A stretch of DNA of 64,000 nucleotides from Sphingomonas sp. LC-1 (GTDB taxonomy: Bacteria; Pseudomonadota; Alphaproteobacteria; Sphingomonadales; Sphingomonadaceae): NCBI RefSeq assembly GCF_025371035.1, contig NZ_JANZXB010000004.1, positions 248,001-312,000 on the forward strand, read 5' to 3'. Position 1 is the stretch's first letter. The number at the start of each line of letters is the position of its first letter. The notes below the pieces were generated by a model. It was not told the origin of the DNA, ran no database searches, and was given only the letters and a program-made list of their open reading frames with translations. A program made the position numbers and the translations under genes. This document shows positions 37,850 through 45,417 of the stretch, piece after piece.

Positions 37850-39004
37850 TCAGGCCTTGGCGGTGGCGTAGGCCCAGTCGAGCCAGGGGCCGAGCGCCTC
37901 GATATCGGCGGTCTCGACCGTGGCGCCGCACCAGATACGCAGGCCCGCGGGCGCGTCGCGGTAACCCGCCACGTCATAGGCGGCCCCTTCGGCCTCCAGC
38001 AGCGCGGCCATCTTCTTGATGACCGCCTCGTCCGCGCCCTCGACCGTCAGGCAGACGCTGGTGGTCGAGCGGATCGCCGGATCGGCCGCGAGATGGCCCA
38101 GCCAGTCGCGCTCTTCGACGATCTTGTTCAACGCCGCCGCATTGGTGTCCGAACGCTTGACCAGCGCCTCCGCGCCGCCCAGCGCCTTGCCCCATTCGAG
38201 CGCGAAGATCGCGTCTTCGACGGCCAGCATCGACGGCGTGTTGATCGTCTCGCCCTTGAACACGCCCTCGGTCAGCTTGCCCTTCGACACCAGGCGGAAC
38301 ACCTTGGGCAGCGGCCAGGCGGGGGTGTAGGTTTCGAGGCGCTCGACCGCGCGGGGGCCCAGGATCAGGACGCCGTGCGCGCCCTCGCCGCCCAGCACCT
38401 TCTGCCACGAGAAGGTCGCGACATCGATCTTGTCCCAGGGCAGGTCATAGGCGAACACCGCGCTGGTCGCGTCGGCGAAGGACAGGCCCTCGCGGTCGTC
38501 GGCGATCCAGTCGCCATTGGGCACGCGCACGCCCGAAGTGGTGCCGTTCCAAGTGAAGAGCACGTCGTTCGACCAGTCGACCGCGTTCAGATCGGCGATC
38601 TGGCCGTAATCGGCGCGCAGGACGGTGGGATCGAGCTTCAACTGCTTGACCGCGTCGGTCACCCAACCCTCGCCGAAGCTTTCCCAGGCCAGGGTGGTGA
38701 CGGGGCGCGCGCCCAGCATGGTCCACATCGCCATCTCGAACGCGCCGGTGTCGGAGCCGGGGACGATGCCGATGCGGTGGGTGTCGGGGAGCTTGAGCAG
38801 CTCGCGCATCAGGTCGATGCAATATTGCAGCCGCTGCTTGCCCAGCTTCGAGCGATGCGAACGGCCGAGGCTGTCCGTCGCGAACTTGGCCGCTTCCCAA
38901 CCGGGAGGCTTGGCGCAGGGACCGCTGGAGAAATAAGGGCGCGCCGGTTTTGTGGCGGGCTTCGCGGGCGCAAGAGTGGCGTCAGCGGCAATCGTATCAG
39001 TCAT
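37850..39004 (-). CDS. serC: Phosphoserine aminotransferase
   Basis: A 384-residue SerC of the alphaproteobacterial type. It makes phosphoserine from 3-phosphohydroxypyruvate and glutamate, using PLP; the lysine is in TFSWQKVLGGEGAHG. RPYFSSGPCAKPPGWEAAKF near the N-terminus and SHRSKLGKQRLQYCIDLMRE are typical of this subgroup. It is the first gene of a serC-serA operon. The start at 39004 has GAGGAGAG seven bases upstream, and that ribosome binding site is inside a hairpin of a candidate serC leader RNA. Confidence 0.96.
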   Translation of the reverse strand: MTDTIAADATLAPAKPATKPARPYFSSGPCAKPPGWEAAKFATDSLGRSHRSKLGKQRLQYCIDLMRELLKLPDTHRIGIVPGSDTGAFEMAMWTMLGARPVTTLAWESFGEGWVTDAVKQLKLDPTVLRADYGQIADLNAVDWSNDVLFTWNGTTSGVRVPNGDWIADDREGLSFADATSAVFAYDLPWDKIDVATFSWQKVLGGEGAHGVLILGPRAVERLETYTPAWPLPKVFRLVSKGKLTEGVFKGETINTPSMLAVEDAIFALEWGKALGGAEALVKRSDTNAAALNKIVEERDWLGHLAADPAIRSTTSVCLTVEGADEAVIKKMAALLEAEGAAYDVAGYRDAPAGLRIWCGATVETADIEALGPWLDWAYATAKA

Positions 39005-39060
39005 TTAAGACTCTCCTCACAGAGAGCACGCGCGGCGTTGGGACCGCGTGGCCCGTCGAC
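39005..39060 (-). ncRNA. Candidate serC leader RNA motif
   Basis: Just before serC on the minus strand lie two hairpins: GGGCC-ACGC-GGTCC (39041-39054), then CAACGCCGCGCGTG, then CTCTC-TGTGAG-GAGAG (39011-39026), which holds the serC ribosome binding site. Position, two-hairpin layout and the conserved-looking linker fit the serC motif described upstream of serC in alphaproteobacteria. The second stem can hide the ribosome binding site, which suggests control of translation. The match to the published consensus was made from memory. Confidence 0.65.
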
Positions 39061-39147
39061 GGCCCTAGCGATGTCGATCGAAGATGACAACCACAATCGC
39101 GATGGCGCAATATTGCGTCCGAGTAACGACCGATGGGGGAATTTCGA

Positions 39148-39810
39148 GTGCTCAAGGACCCGGACCGTTCGACCCGATGGACACTCGCGCTGACCTGTCT
39201 TTGGCTGCTCGGCAGCTTGGGCCAGACGACATTATATCTGTGGCGGATCAGCGTTCTACATAGCGCGGCCATCACACCGGAAGCCGTGGATCGGGTGATC
39301 GAGGGGCAAGTATCGACCCTTGATCTGTTTGCCCTGCTCACCCTGTTCTACCATCTCGTCTTCTTTCGCTGGGTCTATATCGTCAATCGCAACGCCCAAC
39401 AGTGGAACTCGGCGATGACGATCAGCCCGGGCTGGAATGTCGGATGGTTTTTCATGCCGATCGCAGCCCTCTGGAAACCGTTCGAGGGGATTCGGGAAAC
39501 GCGCGGCGTCACCATTGCTCCAGAGGCTCCCGCTTGGGTCTCCGTTCCGATCTGGTTGAAGCTGTGGTGGGGCTTATGGATCGCAGCGGCGATCTACGGC
39601 AACATGACGGTACTCTTCCTCGCGGCGTCGGAGACTTCCGACCAATGGATTTCGATGTCAGGCGCGAATGTGGCACGAATTGCGATCGACGTGCCGCTGG
39701 CGGTGCTGACCTGTCAATTGCTGACCGACATCTCAACGCTGCAAAGCCAGCGGATCGCCGCCGCAGAGCGTGCCGCCGTGGCGGGAGGCACGCCGCCCGC
39801 GCAGCGATGA
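39148..39810 (+). CDS. DUF4328 membrane protein
   Basis: A 220-residue membrane protein with about four hydrophobic segments (near 9-32, 55-80, 134-156 and 170-195). The DUF4328 signature is the stretch RWVYIVNRNAQQWNSAMTIS, PGWNVGWFFMPIAALWKPFE and GIRETRG. The function of the family is unknown. GTG at 39148 was chosen because GGGGGA ends seven bases before it; ATG 39133 in the same frame has no ribosome binding site. It is divergent from serC, so the two promoters share the space between. Confidence 0.85.
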   Translation: MLKDPDRSTRWTLALTCLWLLGSLGQTTLYLWRISVLHSAAITPEAVDRVIEGQVSTLDLFALLTLFYHLVFFRWVYIVNRNAQQWNSAMTISPGWNVGWFFMPIAALWKPFEGIRETRGVTIAPEAPAWVSVPIWLKLWWGLWIAAAIYGNMTVLFLAASETSDQWISMSGANVARIAIDVPLAVLTCQLLTDISTLQSQRIAAAERAAVAGGTPPAQR

Positions 39811-39823
39811 ACACGCGCAGTAC

Positions 39824-39878
39824 ATATCGATTTTCGATATTGCTCTTGATTGATAATCAATACCTCCTTATTGAATAA
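39824..39878. promoter_or_regulatory. Cluster of three AT-rich palindromes in the DUF2975/XRE promoter
   Basis: Three perfect inverted repeats in 55 bases: ATATCGA-TTT-TCGATAT (39824-39840), TTGATT-GAT-AATCAA (39846-39860) and TTATT-G-AATAA (39868-39878). They lie just before the AAGGAGG ribosome binding site (39894-39900) of the DUF2975 gene. The patch is much richer in A+T than the surroundings, so it should hold the promoter. The best guess is binding by the XRE regulator encoded in the operon. Confidence 0.65.
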
Positions 39879-39910
39879 CAATACTAATATGACAAGGAGG
39901 ACCATTCGGC

Positions 39911-40417
39911 ATGACACGCTTCGCCAGTCACATCAGCACCTTGCTGTACGCCGCGCTGCTCGCCATTCTGGCGTTTGTCACGGCCGTCATCCTGGCGTCG
40001 GTCGGCGTGCTGATCGTAGATGCGATTTCGCCGGGGGCGCTGGGGGCGGTGCATGTCAATGCGCAGGCGCTCGACACTAAGACCCCCGCCGTGGTCGCCG
40101 CTGCGCTGGCGGTCATGCTGATGGTCTTGGGCCTCGCCTGGGCCGCGCTGCTGCCGCTGATCCAGATGTTGCGTAGCACGGCGGCAGGCGCGCCCTTTAC
40201 CCTCGCCAACGTCAAGCGGCTCAACTGGATCGCGGGGACCATCGCGGTCGCCTATCTGCTGCAAATCATCCTGCCCCCTATTCTGCCCTTCGAGTCGCAG
40301 GGCATGGTCAAGCCGATGGGTGTGGACGGAGTGTTCGCGGTCCTGCTGACCCTGGTGCTGGCGCAAATCTTTCGCGAGGGCGTGCGCCTGCGCGAGGATG
40401 CCGAGGGCACGATCTGA
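39911..40417 (+). CDS. DUF2975 membrane protein
   Basis: A 168-residue protein with four membrane segments (near 11-36, 58-84, 108-128 and 135-155) and the DUF2975 layout, including GAPFTLANVKRLNWIAGTIA between the second and third. DUF2975 proteins are nearly always paired with a small XRE regulator, as here: the next gene overlaps its stop by one base (TGATG). A strong ribosome binding site (AAGGAGG) lies 10 bases before the ATG. The pairing suggests that the membrane protein controls the regulator or the reverse, but the signal is unknown. Confidence 0.87.
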   Translation: MTRFASHISTLLYAALLAILAFVTAVILASVGVLIVDAISPGALGAVHVNAQALDTKTPAVVAAALAVMLMVLGLAWAALLPLIQMLRSTAAGAPFTLANVKRLNWIAGTIAVAYLLQIILPPILPFESQGMVKPMGVDGVFAVLLTLVLAQIFREGVRLREDAEGTI

Positions 40418-40638
40418 TGGCGATCCGCATCAATCTCGACCGGCTGCTGCTCGACCGGCGTATGTCGCTGACCGAGCTGGCAGAGCGGGTCGACCTGACG
40501 CTCGCCAATCTGTCGATCCTGAAGACCGGCAAGGCGCGGGCGATCCGCTTCACCACGCTGGATGCGATCTGCACCGCGCTCGGCTGCCAGCCGGGCGACA
40601 TATTGGAACATGTCGCAGACACGCCTCCGCATGGCTGA
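40417..40638 (+). CDS. Small XRE family transcriptional regulator
   Basis: A 73-residue Cro/C1-type helix-turn-helix protein of the YozG type. The recognition core is SLTELAERVDLTLANLSILK, followed by FTTLDAICTALGCQPGDILE, the typical end of this family. There is no extra domain, so any sensing must come from its partner. It starts on the stop of the DUF2975 gene and the two form an operon behind a cluster of palindromes, which points to autoregulation. Confidence 0.9.
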   Translation: MAIRINLDRLLLDRRMSLTELAERVDLTLANLSILKTGKARAIRFTTLDAICTALGCQPGDILEHVADTPPHG

Positions 40639-40680
40639 TCGGGGCTGACAAAAGCGAAGCGGCGAGGAACAAGGGGGCAT

Positions 40681-41343
40681 ATGGTTCGCGTCCCCCTGTT
40701 TCTCGTCATTCCGATTCTGGGGGCTGTGCTCCTATCTGCCTGCGGCCGTCCCGACCGGCCCGTTCAGCAGGCCACGCGCCCAGAACCCTATCGCCCGCCG
40801 ATCCGTGAAAGCGCACAGTGCGAGGCCGACCTTCGGCGCGAAGGGGTCGATTATCGCCGCCTGCCCGACAAGGAGCTGGGTCCCGGCTGCGGCTTGTACG
40901 GCGCGGTACAGCTGACCGATATCGGCGTGCCTGTGACCGGCGTCACGGCGATGCGATGCGGCAATGCCCGCGCCTTTGCCGGATGGGTGCGCAACGCCGT
41001 CGCGCCCGCCGCCTGGCAGATCCTGGGCTCGCCGCTCGTCAAGGTGGAAGGCATGGGCACCTATGCCTGTCGCAACATCGTCGGATCCACCCGGATCGGC
41101 GACCGGCGTTCGGGCCATGCGCTGGCCAATGCGGTGGATGTCGGCGGCTTCGTATTGAAGAACGGGCGGCGGATCACGCTGCTGAACGACTGGTATTCGA
41201 CCGATCCGCAGATTCGGCAATTCTGGACCACCATCCGCGCCTCGGCCTGTCGGCGCTTCGGCACGGTGTTGAGTCCCGATTACAATGCCGCCCACCGTAA
41301 CCACCTGCATCTGGAAGACGACAAGGCGCATTTTTGCCGGTAG
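40681..41343 (+). CDS. Extensin-like lipoprotein
   Basis: A 220-residue protein with a lipoprotein signal (MVRVPLFLVIPILGAVLLSAC, lipobox LSAC at 18-21) and an extensin-like C-terminal domain (about 55-220). The domain has cysteines typical of the family (PGCGL, MRCGNA, YACRN, SACRRF, HFCR). The motif SGHALANAVDVGGF (His, Asp) and the late HRNHLHLED (His-x-His) are the metal ligands of the LAS peptidase fold, so it may be a zinc peptidoglycan amidase or carboxypeptidase. Activity is inference. It stands alone downstream of the DUF2975/XRE pair. Confidence 0.85.
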   Translation: MVRVPLFLVIPILGAVLLSACGRPDRPVQQATRPEPYRPPIRESAQCEADLRREGVDYRRLPDKELGPGCGLYGAVQLTDIGVPVTGVTAMRCGNARAFAGWVRNAVAPAAWQILGSPLVKVEGMGTYACRNIVGSTRIGDRRSGHALANAVDVGGFVLKNGRRITLLNDWYSTDPQIRQFWTTIRASACRRFGTVLSPDYNAAHRNHLHLEDDKAHFCR

Positions 41344-41376
41344 CGCACGCCGGGTCGATACCCTACATCACCCAAA

Positions 41377-42264
41377 ATGACCGATAAGACCCAAGTACCG
41401 AACCGCGTCTTCCCCAATGCCAGCCAGGACGCCGAAAGCGCCAAGACGATCGTCTCGACGCCCCAGACCGAAAGCCCGGCCTATACGCTGGCCTTTCAGG
41501 ATATGGATTTCCTGCTGCGCGAAGACCTTCGCCCCGTTCGTTTCCAGCTGGAATTGCTGAAGGCGCAGCTGCTACTCGAAGAGGCCAAGATCGCCTCGAC
41601 CTTCGTCTTCTATGGCTCGGCGCGCATTCCGGAGCCCGCCAAGGCCAAGGCGATGCTCGATCTGGCGCATGACGACAAGTCGCGCAAGATCGCCGAGAAT
41701 CTCGTCGCCAAGAGCAAATATTACGACATCGCACGCGAGCTGGCGCAGATCACCAGCCGCCTGCCGCGCGACGACCGTGGCATGCGGCAATTCGTGGTCT
41801 GCTCGGGCGGGGGCCCGTCGATCATGGAGGCGGCCAATCGTGGCGCGCATGACGTCGGCGCCGAGTCGGTGGGCCTGAACATCGTCCTGCCGCACGAGCA
41901 GGCGCCCAACCCTTACGTCACGCCGTCGCTGTCGCTCCAGTTCCACTATTTTGCGCTGCGCAAGATGCACTTCCTGCTCCACGCGCGCGCGCTGGCGGCC
42001 TTTCCGGGCGGGTTCGGGACGTTCGACGAGCTGTTCGAGCTGCTGACGCTGATCCAGACCGGCAAGATCCAACCTATTCCCGTGCTGCTGTTCGGCCGGG
42101 CCTTTTGGGAGCGCGTCGTCAATTTCGAGGCGCTGGTCGAGGAGGGCGTGGTGTCCGAGCGCGACCTGGGCATCTTCACCTATGTCGAAACCGCCGAGGA
42201 AGCGTGGGACGTCGTGCGCAACTTCTATGAGGAACGCGCCCGCAAGGAAGACGAGCGGGGGTAA
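41377..42264 (+). CDS. LOG family protein (TIGR00730 type), long form
   Basis: A 295-residue LOG family protein. The nucleotide-binding signature PGGFGTFDELFELLTLIQTG near 208-227 and GGGPSIMEAANRGAHDVGAE near 145-164 can be seen. LOG proteins are phosphoribohydrolases that release bases from nucleoside monophosphates; in plants they make cytokinins. The N-terminal 65 residues before FVFYGSARIP are longer than in short LOG proteins and mark the type II group. The bacterial substrate is unknown. A strong terminator follows. Confidence 0.88.
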   Translation: MTDKTQVPNRVFPNASQDAESAKTIVSTPQTESPAYTLAFQDMDFLLREDLRPVRFQLELLKAQLLLEEAKIASTFVFYGSARIPEPAKAKAMLDLAHDDKSRKIAENLVAKSKYYDIARELAQITSRLPRDDRGMRQFVVCSGGGPSIMEAANRGAHDVGAESVGLNIVLPHEQAPNPYVTPSLSLQFHYFALRKMHFLLHARALAAFPGGFGTFDELFELLTLIQTGKIQPIPVLLFGRAFWERVVNFEALVEEGVVSERDLGIFTYVETAEEAWDVVRNFYEERARKEDERG

Positions 42265-42289
42265 TTCGCTCCGTCGGTTAAGGCGTTTG

Positions 42290-42326
42290 CAAAGCCCGTC
42301 TCCCATCGGAGGCGGGCTTTGTTTTT
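42290..42326 (+). terminator. Strong intrinsic terminator after the LOG gene
   Basis: CAAAGCCCGTCTCC pairs with GGAGGCGGGCTTTG (14 pairs with one G-U) around a CATC loop, followed by TTTTT. Confidence 0.92.
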
Positions 42327-42483
42327 GGATATGTCAGTGAACATGCGGCGAGGCGACGGCTTTCGTCCAAAAGTAGATATCAAGCGGCGAAGGAGCCACT
42401 CCTCACGACGAAATGCTCATGACAGTTTACCTGCACGCCCTGTCCACATCGCACATCGCCGGGATCTGCAATTCACGGCTTTC

Positions 42484-43098
42484 TTATTTCGGTATTTCGA
42501 ATCCTACACTCTGCGTTCGCACAACCCTGTGAGCGACCCCATTTGGGTCACGCGCTGGAGCAAATGTATAACGCCCAGGCATCGCACGGCACGCTGCAGC
42601 GTCAAGCGATGGCACCCCGCTAGTAATGTCCACTTCGCATTGAACGATCTTGCCTGCTTCATCCACAATGTAACGCAGGCGTACGCCGGCCGACCTTAGT
42701 CCGTTCGGGAGGCGGGCAACTTCAAGGGTGACGTCAGGGGGGAGAGGAGAGGAGCGGCGCTCCTGCAGACGCCATTGGGCTCGGAAGCTGTAGATGCCTG
42801 GCATGGAGCGTCCGTCCGAAGATCGTGCCGCCACAAACTTCCCCTTCTGCATCGCTGCTGCGCACGTTTGACTGTCCAAAAGGTCAGAACCGCTGCTCAC
42901 AACAATGTAGCACGCCCTCTGCTTACCAAGCTCGTCGACGTAGATGTCAGCTTGAACGAGCCCCTGTTCTTCGAGGGCAAGAGATCGGGCCAAGTAGTTG
43001 TTCGAATTCAACCAGTCATTAACGTTGAGTGCCTCGACAGGAGTAAAGCTTCCCGCCGTTGCCGTCGCGAGAGCCAAAACCATAGTCGCAAACAGCAT
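42484..43098 (-). CDS. Exported TonB-C-like protein
   Basis: A 204-residue protein with a signal peptide (LFATMVLALATATAGSFT) and two related halves that resemble the TonB C-terminal fold: IYVDELGKQRACYIVVSSGS with two cysteines near 50-80, and RLRYIVDEAGKIVQCEVDITSGVPSLDAAA near 140-170 followed by RYTFAPARDPNG. The latter is typical of small energy-transducer-like proteins. It has no N-terminal anchor and Pro-rich spacer, so it is not a standard TonB. The ATG at 43098 is preceded by GAGGGAGAGG. The area has lower G+C than its neighbours. Function unknown. Confidence 0.75.
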   Translation of the reverse strand: MLFATMVLALATATAGSFTPVEALNVNDWLNSNNYLARSLALEEQGLVQADIYVDELGKQRACYIVVSSGSDLLDSQTCAAAMQKGKFVAARSSDGRSMPGIYSFRAQWRLQERRSSPLPPDVTLEVARLPNGLRSAGVRLRYIVDEAGKIVQCEVDITSGVPSLDAAACRAMPGRYTFAPARDPNGVAHRVVRTQSVGFEIPK

Positions 43099-43241
43099 CC
43101 CTCTCCCTCGCCCCCTGCCCCTATTATTTGATACTAACACGATGGTCGGCAGCGGAGAAACCCCCGTCGCGACCAACCGGAGCATCCCGTTTCACTGATG
43201 GCGATACCGGTTGCGGTGGTAACGGTACCCGCGTCAGCTTC

Positions 43242-43268
43242 CGCCTGAGTGACATCGAAGGCCACGGA
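43242..43268. repeat. Dispersed CTGAGT...ATCGAAG repeat, copy 4
   Basis: CGCCTGAGTGACATCGAAGG plus CCACGGA is a diverged copy of the short element also at 33020 and 21625. The rest of 43099-43330 holds the promoter side of the TonB-like gene and the typA terminator. Confidence 0.5.
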
Positions 43269-43275
43269 CGCACCC

Positions 43276-43313
43276 CAAAGAAAAAGGGCCGGACGTTTCC
43301 GCCCGGCCCCTTT
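43276..43313 (-). terminator. Intrinsic terminator of typA
   Basis: On the minus strand GGGGCCGG and CCGGCCC form a GC-rich stem (at least 7 pairs), followed by TTTTTCTTTG. It begins about 17 bases after the typA stop. Confidence 0.85.
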
Positions 43314-43330
43314 CCGATAGGCTAGCCTGA

Positions 43331-45172
43331 TTACGCCGCCTTCGACCGCGCGGCGCGCTTGCGCTCGTTGGGATCGAGGAAGCGCTTGCGCAGACGGATC
43401 GACTTCGGGGTCACTTCGACCATTTCATCGTCGTCGATATAGGCGATGGCCTGTTCCAGCGTCATCTTCTTCGGCGGGGTCAGGCGGATGGCATCATCCT
43501 TGCCGCCCGACGCGCGGAAGTTGGTCAGCTGCTTCGCCTTCATCGGGTTGACCTCGAGGTCATCCGTCTTGGCGTTCTCGCCGATGATCATGCCTTCGTA
43601 CAGCGCTTCGCCATGGCCGACGAACAGGATGCCGCGCTCTTCGAGCGGACCCAGGGCATAGCCCTGCGCTTCGCCCGCGCCGTTCGAGATCAGGACGCCG
43701 TTCTTGCGGCCCTCGATCTTGCCCTTGTGGGGGCCGTACTTCTCGAACAGGCGGTTCATGATGCCGGTGCCGCGCGTGTCCGACAGGAACTCGCCGTGAT
43801 AACCGATCATGCCGCGCGACGGCGCGGAGAAGGTGATGCGGGTCTTGCCGCCGCCCGAGGGACGCATGTCGGTCATCTCGGCCTTGCGCAGGTTCATCTT
43901 CTCGACGACCGTGCCCGAATATTCCTCGTCCACGTCGATGATGACGGTTTCGTACGGCTCGGTCTTCTTGCCGTCCTCGTCCTCGCCGAACAGCACGCGC
44001 GGGCGGCTGATGCCCAGCTCGAAGCCTTCGCGGCGCATCGTCTCGATCAGAACGCCCAGCTGGAGTTCGCCGCGACCGGCAACCTCGAAGCTGTCACGAT
44101 CGTCGCTCTCGGTGACCTTCACCGCGACGTTCGATTCCGCTTCGCGCATCAGGCGGTCGCGGATCATGCGGCTGGTGACCTTGGTGCCCTCACGGCCTGC
44201 CATCGGCGAGTCGTTGACCGCGAAGCGCATCGACAGCGTCGGCGGATCGATCGGCTGCGCCTGAAGCGGCTCGGACACGCTGGTGTCGGCGATGGTGTTC
44301 GCCACGGTGGCGACGGCCAGACCGGCCAGCGAGATGATGTCGCCCGCCTTGGCTTCGTCCACCGGCACGCGGTCCAGGCCGCGGAACGACAGGATCTTCG
44401 ACGCGCGGCCCGTTTCGATCACATTGCCCTCGGCGTCGAGCGCGTGGATCGCCTGGTTCAGCTTGACCGTGCCCGAATTGACGCGGCCGGTCAGGATGCG
44501 ACCGAGGAAGTTGTCGCGGTCGAGCAGCGTCACCAGGAAAGTGAAGGGCACGTCCTCGACTTCCACCTTCGGGGCGGGGACGTGGTTCACGATCGTCTCG
44601 AACATCGGGATCAGCGTGCCTTCGCGCGCGTCCATGTCGGTCGAGGCATAGCCGTTGCGACCCGAGGCGTAGAGGACGGGGAAGTCCAGCTGCTCGTCAT
44701 TCGCGTCGAGCGAGACGAACAGGTCGAACACTTCGTCCAGCACTTCCTGGATACGCGCGTCGGCGCGGTCGACCTTGTTGACGACGACGATCGGCTTAAG
44801 GCCGAGCGCCAGCGCCTTGCCGGTCACGAACTTCGTCTGCGGCATCGCGCCTTCCGACGAGTCGACCAAGAGGACGACGCCGTCGACCATCGACAGGATG
44901 CGCTCCACCTCGCCGCCGAAGTCGGCGTGGCCGGGGGTGTCGACGATGTTGATGCGGATCGACTCGTCGCTGCCCGGCGGAGTCCAGTCGACCGAGGTCG
45001 GCTTGGCGAGAATCGTGATCCCGCGCTCCTTTTCCAGGTCGTTGGAGTCCATCGCGCGCTCTTCGACGCGCTGGTTGTCGCGAAAGGTGCCCGACTGGCG
45101 GAACAGCTGATCGACCAGGGTCGTCTTGCCATGGTCGACGTGCGCGATGATCGCCACGTTGCGGAGGCTCAT
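43331..45172 (-). CDS. typA: Ribosome-associated GTPase TypA/BipA
   Basis: A 613-residue TypA, of the usual length. The translational GTPase G domain starts MSLRNVAIIAHVDHGKTTLV with G1 AHVDHGKT, G3 VDTPGHADFGGEVER and G4 VVNKVDR; EF-G-like domains III and V and the specific C-terminal domain follow (GRGELQLGVLIETMRREGFE, later ASGKDDAIRL is only approximate wording of FRASGGKDDAIRL). TypA binds the 70S ribosome and helps assembly and growth at low temperature or under stress. The start at 45172 begins with the canonical N-terminus; the frame is open further but unlike protein. Confidence 0.97.
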   Translation of the reverse strand: MSLRNVAIIAHVDHGKTTLVDQLFRQSGTFRDNQRVEERAMDSNDLEKERGITILAKPTSVDWTPPGSDESIRINIVDTPGHADFGGEVERILSMVDGVVLLVDSSEGAMPQTKFVTGKALALGLKPIVVVNKVDRADARIQEVLDEVFDLFVSLDANDEQLDFPVLYASGRNGYASTDMDAREGTLIPMFETIVNHVPAPKVEVEDVPFTFLVTLLDRDNFLGRILTGRVNSGTVKLNQAIHALDAEGNVIETGRASKILSFRGLDRVPVDEAKAGDIISLAGLAVATVANTIADTSVSEPLQAQPIDPPTLSMRFAVNDSPMAGREGTKVTSRMIRDRLMREAESNVAVKVTESDDRDSFEVAGRGELQLGVLIETMRREGFELGISRPRVLFGEDEDGKKTEPYETVIIDVDEEYSGTVVEKMNLRKAEMTDMRPSGGGKTRITFSAPSRGMIGYHGEFLSDTRGTGIMNRLFEKYGPHKGKIEGRKNGVLISNGAGEAQGYALGPLEERGILFVGHGEALYEGMIIGENAKTDDLEVNPMKAKQLTNFRASGGKDDAIRLTPPKKMTLEQAIAYIDDDEMVEVTPKSIRLRKRFLDPNERKRAARSKAA

Positions 45173-45302
45173 GCAAATTTCTCTTGTTCGGAGGGTATGT
45201 CGCCGCGGCCCATAGCCGAAAGCGGGGCAAAGCGAAAGGGCGGCGCGGATATTGCGGCGCACAAAGCTGGTTGGCGCAAAAAACGTGCGAGCCAATCCCT
45301 TG

Positions 45303-45416
45303 TTCCTCTCCCGCAAGGGAAGGGGGACCAGCGAAGCCGGTGGAGGGGTAACCCCGTTAGCGGTGACACCCCTCCGTCAGCCCTTCGGGCTGCCACCTCC
45401 CCTTCCAGGGGAGGAG
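45303..45416. repeat. Palindromic intergenic element, family A, copy 2
   Basis: Same layout as 30649-30784: CTCTCCCGCAAGGGAAGGGG followed by GACCAGCGAAGCCGGTGGAG, then the mirrored arm ending CACCTCCCCTTCCAGGGGAG. It lies directly next to the stop of the second M16 gene, upstream of typA. Confidence 0.8.
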
Positions 45417-45417
45417 A

